A DNA stretch of 64,000 bases, from NCBI GenBank assembly GCA_965200535.1, contig CBDAUF010000002.1:434001-498000 (forward strand), given 5' to 3'. Within the stretch, counting starts at the first letter, position 1. Every line of letters begins with the position of its first letter. Of this stretch, positions 16,329 through 24,300 are shown piece after piece. The position numbers and the translations under genes were made by a program. This DNA comes from MPNO01 sp965200535. GTDB lineage: Bacteria; Pseudomonadota; Alphaproteobacteria; MPNO01. Under the pieces are notes generated by a model. That model was given only the letters and a program-made list of their open reading frames with translations. It was not told where the DNA came from and made no database searches.

Positions 16329-17452
16329 TCCCCTTTATCGATCTGGGCGCCCAGAGAGCGCGCCTCGACGGCCGGATCGAGGCTGCGATCGCGCGCGTCC
16401 TCGACCACGGCGCCTTCATCATGGGTCCCGAAGTCCGGCAGCTTGAGGACCGGCTTGCCGGATATTGCGGGGCGGGAAATGCGATCGCCTGTTCGAGCGG
16501 AACCGACGCGCTGCTGCTTGCCCTGATGGCGCTCGGCGCCGGCCCCGGCGATGCGGTGCTGGTTCCGGGTTTCACCTTCGTGGCGACGGCCGAAGCCGTC
16601 GTCCTCGTCGGTGCGACCCCGGTCTTCGTCGATATCGAACGGAACGGGTTCTGTCTCGCCGAAGACGCCCTCGAGGCCGGCGCGGCCGCGGCCGTCGACC
16701 GGGGTCTGCGGCCGGTCGGCGTCATCGCCGTCGACCTCTTCGGCCAGCCCGCCGATTACGATCCGATCGAGCAGGCGGCCGGGGAACTGGGGCTGTGGCT
16801 GGTGTGCGATGCGGCGCAGAGCTTCGGTGCGGCCTATCGCGGCCGCAGGGTCGGCACCATCGGCACGGTGACGACCACCAGTTTCTACCCGTCGAAACCG
16901 CTCGGCTGCTACGGCGACGGGGGCGCGCTGTTCACCGACGACGATGCCCTCGCCCGCACCATTCGTTCGATCCTCGAGCACGGCGCGGGCGAGGACAGGT
17001 ATCACAATGTCCGGATCGGGATGAACGGCCGGCTCGACACCCTCCAGGCGGCGGTCCTTCTCGAAAAGCTTTCGGTGTTCGATGACGAGATCGCACGAAG
17101 AGACGCCGTCGCCGCGCGCTATTCCGAGGCGTTCGGCCGGCTGAACGCCCTCGCGGTTCCGCGGATCCGCGAGGGTGCGACATCGGTGTGGGCCCAATAC
17201 ACGCTGTTGCTCGACGGTCACGACCGCGATGCGTTCCGGGCCCGGCTTCGCGAACGCGGCGTCCCCACGGCGGTCTACTATCCGCAGCCGCTCCACCGGC
17301 AGCCGGTCTACCGGGATTTCCCGGCGGCGAAAGACGGTCTGCCGGTTTCCGAGGAGCTGAGCCGGCGCGTGGTCAGCCTTCCGCTGCACGCCTATCTCGA
17401 TCCCGCCGTGCAGCGCCGGATCGTCAGCGCGGTCGGAGAGGCGGTGTCCTGA
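16325..17452 (+). CDS. DegT/DnrJ/EryC1/StrS-family PLP aminotransferase
   Basis: The 375-aa fold-type-I aminotransferase carries CSSGTDALLLALMALG, PGFTFVATAEAV, the AAQSFGAAYRG pocket and the PLP lysine Lys191 in FYPSKPLGCYGDGGA. The C-terminal VWAQYT and PTAVYYPQPLH motifs match sugar aminotransferases such as WbpE/DesV. It is translationally coupled (ATGA) to the Gfo/Idh gene. DegT enzymes aminate keto-sugars and some cyclitols. It is the last gene of the plus-strand set that begins with the TauD pair. Confidence 0.92.
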   Translation: MIPFIDLGAQRARLDGRIEAAIARVLDHGAFIMGPEVRQLEDRLAGYCGAGNAIACSSGTDALLLALMALGAGPGDAVLVPGFTFVATAEAVVLVGATPVFVDIERNGFCLAEDALEAGAAAAVDRGLRPVGVIAVDLFGQPADYDPIEQAAGELGLWLVCDAAQSFGAAYRGRRVGTIGTVTTTSFYPSKPLGCYGDGGALFTDDDALARTIRSILEHGAGEDRYHNVRIGMNGRLDTLQAAVLLEKLSVFDDEIARRDAVAARYSEAFGRLNALAVPRIREGATSVWAQYTLLLDGHDRDAFRARLRERGVPTAVYYPQPLHRQPVYRDFPAAKDGLPVSEELSRRVVSLPLHAYLDPAVQRRIVSAVGEAVS

Positions 17453-17461
17453 GACCCTGCC

Positions 17462-17489
17462 CCGGCCGGACGGGTATCAGACCGGCCGG
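17462..17489. terminator. Hairpin between convergent genes
   Basis: Two CCGGCCGG octamers (17462-17469 and 17482-17489, self-complementary, 12-base loop) can pair between the convergent aminotransferase and molybdopterin oxidoreductase genes. The repeat extends into the last codons of the latter. There is no T tract. Confidence 0.35.
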
Positions 17490-19558
17490 ATCCAGACGGC
17501 GGTGTCGTGGTAGACCGCACCGCCGTAGGGCGGGCCGGGTTCGGCGCTGACCAGCGCGTTGACCCCGAGGCCTTCCTCGAACGCGGCGTTCGGCCAGATG
17601 CCTTCGATGATCGCCACGCCGCGCTGCATCCCGTCGAACGGCTCGGCATGGACGACGATGCTGGCCAGCCGGTTGCCCACCCGCACCCGGCCGCCCGCGG
17701 ATGCGCCGACCGCCACCAGGTCCTCCGGGTGCAGCTTGACCGTCGGCCTGCCCTCGCGCTTCCGCGAGGATGGCGTCTCGGTGAAGCTGCTGTTGAGATA
17801 GCTGCGTGACGGCGCGGTCACCAGGCGGAACGGGCGCTCGTCGTCGGCCTCATCGACGATCGCCAGATGGTCCGGCAGTTCGGGCATCCGGTCCCCGTCG
17901 CGGCCGGTCGCCGACCAGTCCGGCCGGAAGCGGAACCGGCCGTCCGCATGGCCGAACCCGTTCTGGAAGCGCATCTCTGCGGACGGCCTGGCGCAGTCGA
18001 TCCAGCGGCCGTCGGCCGCCGTGTCGGCGTCGCCGAGCCCGGAGGCCCTGAGCGTTGCGTCGATGATCTCCCATTCGCTCATGCGGAAGCCGGGATGGTC
18101 GATGCCGAGGCGCTCGGCCAGCCCGCACAGCACGGCGTGGTTCGACCGGCACGCGCCGAGCGGCTCGATGGCCCTGCGCGCCACCTGGAGGAAGGTGTGG
18201 CCGCCCGCGACATACATGTCGTCGTGCTCCAGGAAGGTCGTCGCCGGCAGCACGATATCGGCCATGGCGGCGGTCTCGGTCATGAACTGCTCGTGGACGC
18301 AGACGAACAGGTCGTCCCGCAGAAAGCCCTCGCGAACCTTGCGGGTTTCCGGCGCCACCATCATCGGATTGGTGTTCTGGATGAACATCGCCTTGACCGG
18401 CTGCGCCGCGCTCCCGCCGCCGATATCGCGCGCATCGCCGGTCAGGACCGGGCCGATCCGCGCTTGGTCGAGCAGCCGCGTCGACCTGTCCATCGCGTCG
18501 AGCCCGCGGATCAGGGTGAAATCGACGCCATAGAGGTCGCCGTTGGAATAGAGCGCCCCGCCCGCGCGGTGGCGCCACTTGCCGGCGACGGTCGGGATGC
18601 AGCTCACCGCGTGCATGTTGGCCGCGCCGTTGCGCGAGCGGGTGAAACCGTAGCCGACCCGCATATAGGCCCGGTCGGTGCGGCCGTAGAGGGCGGCGAA
18701 GGCTTCGATCTCGGCGGTCGAGAGCCCGGTGATGGCGGCGGCCCAGTCCGGCCCCCGGGTTCGCAGATGGGCCTCCAGCGCCGCCGGGCAATCGGCGTAC
18801 TGCTCCATGAACTCCCGGTCGGCGTAGCCGTCGCGGAACAGGATGTGCATCACCGCGCAGGCCAGCGCGCCGTCGGTGCCCGGCCGCAGGGCGAGATGCA
18901 TGTCCGCCTGTTCCGCCGTGCCCGTGCGGTAGGGGTCGATGACGACCAGCCGGGCGTCCCGGTCCCTGCGCGCCCGCGCGATGTGCGTCATCACGTTGAT
19001 CTGGGTGTTCACCGGGTTGCCGCCCCACACCACGATGAGGTCGGCCTCCTGCATATCCCGCGAATCGGTGCCGCGCTTGGCGCCGGCCCCGGCGCGCCAG
19101 CCGGCGTCCGCCAGGGCGACGCAGAACGTCGAGTGCTGGCGCGCATAGCGCATGGTGTGGCGCAGACGGTCGATGCCGTCGCGCTGCACCAGCCCCATGG
19201 TGCCGGCGTAGAAATAGGGCCACACCGACTCGCTGCCCCATTCGGCGGCGGCGGCCTGCAGCCTGTCGGCGACCTCGTCCAGCGCCTCGTCCCAGCCCAC
19301 CGGCGCGAATGCGGAGACGCCTTCGCCCTTGGCCCCCGTGCGGCGCAGCGGATGCGTCAGGCGGGCCGGGTGGTGCACCCGTTCGGCGTAGCGGGCGACC
19401 TTGGCGCACACCACCCCGGCGGTATAGGGATTGCTTCTGGCGCCGTGGATGCGGCCGATCGTGGCGGAGTCCAGGCGTTCCACATCCAGCGCGCAGGTGC
19501 TGGGGCAGTCGTGCGGGCAGGTCGAGGGAACGATCTCGGGCGCGGCGTCCAGCGGCAT
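17477..19558 (-). CDS. Molybdopterin-dependent oxidoreductase (MopB family, 4Fe-4S)
   Basis: The 693-aa product is a complete DMSO-reductase-superfamily catalytic subunit. An N-terminal 4Fe-4S site is formed by Cys14, Cys18, Cys22 and Cys51 (CPHDCPSTC and VVCAKVAR). The GGNPVNTQINVM and IQNTNPMMVAPET segments are molybdopterin-guanine-dinucleotide contacts, and a C-terminal molydop-binding domain follows (LHPEDLVAVGA). There is no Tat signal, so it is probably cytoplasmic. No electron-transfer or membrane subunit is adjacent, unlike formate dehydrogenase or polysulfide reductase operons. The natural substrate cannot be assigned. Confidence 0.9.
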   Translation of the reverse strand: MPLDAAPEIVPSTCPHDCPSTCALDVERLDSATIGRIHGARSNPYTAGVVCAKVARYAERVHHPARLTHPLRRTGAKGEGVSAFAPVGWDEALDEVADRLQAAAAEWGSESVWPYFYAGTMGLVQRDGIDRLRHTMRYARQHSTFCVALADAGWRAGAGAKRGTDSRDMQEADLIVVWGGNPVNTQINVMTHIARARRDRDARLVVIDPYRTGTAEQADMHLALRPGTDGALACAVMHILFRDGYADREFMEQYADCPAALEAHLRTRGPDWAAAITGLSTAEIEAFAALYGRTDRAYMRVGYGFTRSRNGAANMHAVSCIPTVAGKWRHRAGGALYSNGDLYGVDFTLIRGLDAMDRSTRLLDQARIGPVLTGDARDIGGGSAAQPVKAMFIQNTNPMMVAPETRKVREGFLRDDLFVCVHEQFMTETAAMADIVLPATTFLEHDDMYVAGGHTFLQVARRAIEPLGACRSNHAVLCGLAERLGIDHPGFRMSEWEIIDATLRASGLGDADTAADGRWIDCARPSAEMRFQNGFGHADGRFRFRPDWSATGRDGDRMPELPDHLAIVDEADDERPFRLVTAPSRSYLNSSFTETPSSRKREGRPTVKLHPEDLVAVGASAGGRVRVGNRLASIVVHAEPFDGMQRGVAIIEGIWPNAAFEEGLGVNALVSAEPGPPYGGAVYHDTAVWIRPV

Positions 19559-19779
19559 AGCGCGGGTCTCCGGGCGGCGGGGGGAGGATGCGCACTCTAC
19601 GGCCGGCGTTTCCGCGGAGCAAGCTGCGCATGGTGCGCGGCGGGCGCCTATCGGGTGGAGATCGCGCGCGGAATCCTCTATCAGAGACTTGGCCGTCCCG
19701 CCTTTTCGGACGGGATGCCGCGCCGTTCGGCCGGGCGGGCGGAGAGCGGTCGCGCCCGGCCCCGGGGAAGGAGACGCGA

Positions 19780-20766
19780 ATGTCGGTCCCGGTCATCGAT
19801 ATCGGCCCCTATTTGCAGGGCGGTCCGGAGCAGCGGCGCAGGGTGGCGGACGGGATCGCCGCGGCGTGCGAAGAATCCGGGTTTTTCTGTATCGTCGGGC
19901 ACGGGGTTCCCGCCGGTCTGATTGCCCGCACCCGGCAGGCGGCGGCCGATTTCTTCGCCCTGCCGGCCGCCGAGAAGCGGTTGATCCTGCGGCCGGCGAA
20001 CCGCGTCGGGCGCGGCTACTACCCGTTCGCCGACCGGTCGCTCGCCTACACGCTCGGCGTCGAGACGCCGCCGGACCTGCAGGAGGCCTATGCCATGGGC
20101 CCGCCCGATGTCCCCGACGATCCCTACTACCGGGGCGAGACGGCGGCCTATTTCTTCGCCGACAACCGGTACCCGGCGCGGCCCGAAGGCTTCCGCGAGA
20201 CGGTGGACGAGTATTTCCGCACACTGCTCGGCCTCGGCAACCGCCTGATGGGGGCGATGGCGCTCGCCCTCGGGCTCGACGAGGGGTTCTTCGCCGACAA
20301 GATCGACCGGCCGGCCTGCGCCATGCGCCTCATCCGCTACCCGGCGCAGAGCGATCGTCCGGCGGAGCGGCAGCTGCGCGCCGGCGCCCACACCGACTAC
20401 GGCACGCTCACCATCCTGCGCGGGGACGACGTGCCGGGGACGCTGCAGGTCAAACTGAAGCAGGGCGGCTGGACCGATCTGCGCCCGCCCGCCGACGCCT
20501 TCGTGTGCAATCTGGGCGATGCGATGGCGCGCTGGACCGGCGGCCGTTGGGCATCGACCCTGCACCGGGTCTCCAACCCGCCGGAGGGCGCCGCCCAGCG
20601 CGACCGTATCTCGCTGGTCTTCTTCCATCAGCCCAACTACGACGCGATGCTGGGCGGGATCTTCGACGACACGGGCGAGGCGGTGAGCCTCGCCGATCAC
20701 TACATCGAGAAGATCCACCGGGCGGCGGGCGCCGGACACTCCCCCCCGCCCGCGGGCGCCGGATAG
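19780..20766 (+). CDS. Isopenicillin-N-synthase-like Fe(II)/2OG oxygenase
   Basis: The 328-aa product has the DIOX_N-type start (VPVIDIGPYL, ESGFFCIVGHGV) and the C-terminal 2OG-FeII oxygenase core. Its iron triad is His204-x-Asp206 (HTDYGTLTIL) and His262 (STLHRVSNP), and the 2-oxoglutarate motif R-x-S is Arg276-x-Ser278. ATG 19780 follows GGGGAAGGAGA. It is divergent from the molybdopterin enzyme across about 220 bases. Bacterial members hydroxylate or desaturate diverse small molecules. It lies 2.3 kb beyond the TauD/PhyH cluster and could serve the same chemistry, but this is only proximity. Confidence 0.9.
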   Translation: MSVPVIDIGPYLQGGPEQRRRVADGIAAACEESGFFCIVGHGVPAGLIARTRQAAADFFALPAAEKRLILRPANRVGRGYYPFADRSLAYTLGVETPPDLQEAYAMGPPDVPDDPYYRGETAAYFFADNRYPARPEGFRETVDEYFRTLLGLGNRLMGAMALALGLDEGFFADKIDRPACAMRLIRYPAQSDRPAERQLRAGAHTDYGTLTILRGDDVPGTLQVKLKQGGWTDLRPPADAFVCNLGDAMARWTGGRWASTLHRVSNPPEGAAQRDRISLVFFHQPNYDAMLGGIFDDTGEAVSLADHYIEKIHRAAGAGHSPPPAGAG

Positions 20767-20951
20767 CCGGACCGCCCGCCCGCCGCCGGACGCTGCGCCG
20801 GCGCCGATACCGCTATATCCTGACCATATAGATTAGCTGGACACCATATGTTGATGATAAGAAACGGCTTTGCCGATTCGCTCCTTTCCTGCCAGCGTTA
20901 TCGCAGACGATGTCGTCGAAACCTGCTGGCCGGAGACGGGAGGGGACCGCG
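20767..20951 (+). promoter_or_regulatory. AT-rich leader with inverted repeat upstream of repeat region
   Basis: This gene-free stretch is locally AT-rich against a GC-rich background (20810-20870). It holds an inverted repeat CTATAT (20813-20818) / ATATAG (20826-20831) with a 7-base spacer, of the size of a regulator operator. An A/T-rich CATATGTTGATGATAAGAAA tract follows. It lies upstream of the start at 20952 and is a candidate promoter/operator zone for the surface-protein locus. No convincing -35/-10 pair could be fixed by eye. Confidence 0.35.
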
Positions 20952-21377
20952 ATGTATATTTCAAGCGATTCTGCAGCGAATGCGCTGTGTCACGGGTCGA
21001 TAGCCGGGGCCGTCCGCGGGGCGGCGGGCAACCCGGGCGAAGGAATTTTCCCGCAGGGGCTGACAAGCCGGGCCGGGCTTCGCTCCGGTATAATTAAGCC
21101 AAGCCGAGCCAAGCCGAGCCGAGCCGAGCCGAGCCGAGCCGAGCCGAGCCGAGCCGAGCCGAGCCGAGCCGAGCGGCCAGAAGTGCGGGCGCGGCATTAT
21201 GCGCCGGAACCTTTCGACGCAGCACCGATCCCGCCGACCCTGGAGCCGGGTCTTTCCCGGGCTCTCCGCATTCCTGCTCGGGCTCGCCGCGCTCGCGGCC
21301 GGGCCGGCCCACGCCCAGACCTATCTGAATACGACGATGACCGTCGGGACGCTGAGCGGTTTTCTCGGCTTCAATAA
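20952..21377 (+). CDS. Repeat-containing leader ORF, out of frame with autotransporter
   Basis: The ATG at 20952 has the best ribosome-binding site of the locus (GGGAGGGG ending 6 bases upstream), whereas the autotransporter's own ATG (21199) has only a weak one. The frame starts MYISSDSAANALCHGS and crosses the pentamer tract, reading it as KPSRA/EPSRA units. It then enters the autotransporter gene in the wrong frame and stops at 21377 (141 codons). Arithmetic: 21199 minus 20952 is 247, one base more than a multiple of three, so one added 5-base unit (252) or two lost units (237) would fuse it in frame, adding 84 or 79 residues ahead of the signal peptide. It may be the OFF state of a phase-variable start. 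It is not a recognised protein by itself. Confidence 0.4.
   Translation: MYISSDSAANALCHGSIAGAVRGAAGNPGEGIFPQGLTSRAGLRSGIIKPSRAKPSRAEPSRAEPSRAEPSRAERPEVRARHYAPEPFDAAPIPPTLEPGLSRALRIPARARRARGRAGPRPDLSEYDDDRRDAERFSRLQ
21089..21094 (+). promoter_or_regulatory. Consensus -10 box (TATAAT) abutting the pentamer repeat
   Basis: A perfect TATAAT lies 2 bases before the repeat tract, 105 bases upstream of ATG 21199. Transcription from it would start near 21101, inside the repeat. No good -35 lies at 17 bases; the nearest TTGACA-like hexamer (CTGACA, 21060-21065) is 23 bases away, which is too far for a standard sigma-70 promoter. Confidence 0.4.
21096..21175 (+). repeat. Pentanucleotide tandem repeat (RAGCC)16
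   Basis: Sixteen consecutive 5-base units: AAGCC, AAGCC, GAGCC, AAGCC, GAGCC, then ten uninterrupted GAGCC and a final GAGCG. It ends 23 bases before the autotransporter ATG. A homogeneous run of ten identical pentamers is a slippage-prone microsatellite. Its unit length is not a multiple of three, so copy changes shift any frame crossing it. Pentamer tracts controlling surface proteins are established elsewhere (CTCTT in neisserial opa genes). Confidence 0.95.
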
Positions 21378-24300
21378 GGGCGAAAGTGCAGGCTCCCTCG
21401 GAAAGGACTTCTTCGTACATGACGGCGGGACCTACGACATAACCCATCTGGGCCACACCCCGACCCACGCCGAGATCAGCACGACGCCCCCGCTTCCCCT
21501 GGGCGTCCTCAACAGTTTCCACGTGACCATCGATTCCACCGCGTACCAGGGGGGATGGACCCAGGACGCCAACGCGAACGTGCACCGGATTGCCAAGGGT
21601 TCTCTCGATCTGACGAGCGGCGACACAGACATCGCCGTGAAGATCGTCCAGGTGCCCGAGCAGGTCACCGGCCTGTCGCTGACGACGAACAACGGCGAAA
21701 TCACGGCGAGCTGGACGGCGGCGGGCAACGACCCTTCGGACATTACCGGCTACGAACTGGAATTCCGCGAGTCGCCGAGCGGCTCGTGGATGAAATCCAG
21801 CTTCAGCCACACCAACACGACCCACACCATCGAGAACCGCACCAACGGCACCAAATATGACATCCGCGTGCGGGCCGTGAACGGGCCGGCCTACGGCGCA
21901 TGGTCGGCCACCGCGAAGGCGACGCCGACGGAGGAGCCCAACAGCCCGCCGGTCCTCGCCCTCCCGGATGCGGGGAGCATTGCCGAGAACAGCACGGGCA
22001 CGGTCCTGACAGTCACGGCCAGCGATTCGGACAGCGATGACAACTCTAACTTCCGCTATGAGCTGGATCAGGATCATACCGACAATGGGTGCTTCGATAT
22101 GATTGGCGCGACAGTGCACGTTGACAGCGGCTATTGTACCCTCGATTACGAGCGCCTTGATCCGTTCGGAGGGGGCGCTTTCGATGAGGACGGGAGTCCC
22201 TTTTACAATGTGATGGTCACGGTCAAGAGCGGCACGGGCGACCGCGAGTTGACGGCGTCGGGGTTTGTCAAGATCACGATAACCGACGTCCGCGAGCCGC
22301 CCGGCGAGGTGGGACAGCCGACGGTCACGACGGCGGGCAGCGGCGAACTGAAGGTCACCTGGTCGAAGCCGTCGTACAATCTCGGACCGGCGGTCAGCGG
22401 CTATGACGTGCGGTTCCGGGAGTACGGCGCTGCCAATAAGGACAAATGGCACTATCACGCCCATGAGGGCACGGAGACGAAGGCCGTGCTCACGCACCTG
22501 AAGAACGACACCCAGTATTGGGTCGAGGTGCGGGCGAAGAACGACGAAGGCGACGGCTTCTGGTCCCAGTCGCAAAACGGCACGCCGAAGGCAGTGCCGG
22601 ACAAGGTCAGCCATCTGGTGCTGGTCGCGGGCGACCGCGAAATCACGGCGAGCTGGGTCGAGCCGTACGACAACATCCCCGAAGAACCTCCCACGCCGCC
22701 GGCGGACAACATCGACGGCTACAAGGTGGAATACCGCGAGTCCTCGGCGACCTCTTGGACCGACGCCGGCCACAGCGGCACCGCAACCACGCTCACCAGG
22801 TCCGGCCTGAACAACGGCACGGCCTATGACTTCCGCGTGCGGGCCGTGAATGCCAATGGCGACGGCCCCTGGTCGGATATCGCGACGGCGACGCCGGCCA
22901 CGGAGAGCCCGGTGGTTGTCTCGTCGACCTGGGTGTCGGTGAAGGAGAACAACGGGGGCAAGGCGCGCTACGGCGTGTCGCTCGCCGGCACCGAAGTGCC
23001 GTCGAGCACGGTAACGGTGAAGCTGTCCGCCTCCGGCGATGTCGATGCGGTGGAGATCGAGCCTTCGAGCCAGACCCTGATTTTCACCGTCGGCCCCAAC
23101 GGGAACTGGAACGCGGTCCAGGTGGTGACGATCGCCGGGGTGGATGACACCACGCACCAACCGGACCACCGCGAAGTCACGATTTCGCACACGGCGACTT
23201 CCGGGGATTCGAACTTCAACAACAAGACCGCCTCGGTCGATGTGCGCATCTATGACGACGACCCGGACCCGAACAATCCGACGCCGGCGGCACCGACGAA
23301 TCTGGAGATATCCCATGCCGGCGGCTCGGCCACGACGGCCACGCTGACCTGGGATCACACATTCAACACTCCGGAACAGCCGACGCTGAAGGACGGCTAT
23401 CACCGCTATGTCATCTGGCGCTGCACAGGGGCCGAGTGCGATCCCAAGTCCAGCTATTACGACCGGGTCGGCGGCCTGGCCAACAAGAAGAACGGGGAGG
23501 GCACCGAGTGGATTCCGACCTATACGAAGGAATTCAACGACGGCACGAAGCCCAGAAAGATGCCTGTCCCGCTGGAGCAGGGGGTGACGCATCGCTATGC
23601 GGTGACGGCGGAATACGGCAAGGGAGAGGTCTATAGCTCGGACCCCTCGGGTGTCGCCACACTCTCCGTCGGCACCGCGCAGACCGCGCCGCCGCCGCCG
23701 AAACCGAAGCCCGGCAACGGCTTTGTGCGCCTCGACTGGCAGTCGGCGGACGAGGATGCGGGCGGCAACGGCGGCAGCAATGGGCAGTCCATCGGCTCCC
23801 TGCGCTCCATCGGTTCGCTGATCGAGCGCGGCCTGCGGATGGTGCGGGGCCTGAGCGCGGAGTCCGAGGAGCCGGCGGCGCCGGAATACAAGGTGAGCTA
23901 CACCGAGGAAGGCGCGGACTGGAGCGAGGGCTACACCGAGACGGTGCCCGACACCTCGACCGTGATCGAGGCGCTCGAGAACGGCGTGAGCTACGCCTTC
24001 CGGGTGCGTTCGGTGACGAACGGCGAGGCCGGCCCGTGGTCGGACACGGTGACGGCGACGCCCAAGGCCCCGGACAATGCACCGGTCGAGGGGCCGAGCT
24101 ACGAGGGCGTCGAGTCTCCCGCGCTGAGCTTCGTCGCCGGCGAGGCGGTCGCACTGGTGACGCTGCCTGCGGCAAGCGGCGGCAGCGGGGCGCTGACCTA
24201 CTCGGTGGCGCCGGCGCTCGCCAACGGCCTCGCCTTCGACGCGGCAACGCGCCAGATCTCCGGCACGCCGGCTGCGGCCGCGGAGGCGGCAAGCCACACG

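Noticed and set aside
21096..21175. The pentamer tract as a CRISPR or REP element
   Set aside because: The unit is 5 bases with no spacers and no dyad symmetry; it is a simple microsatellite.
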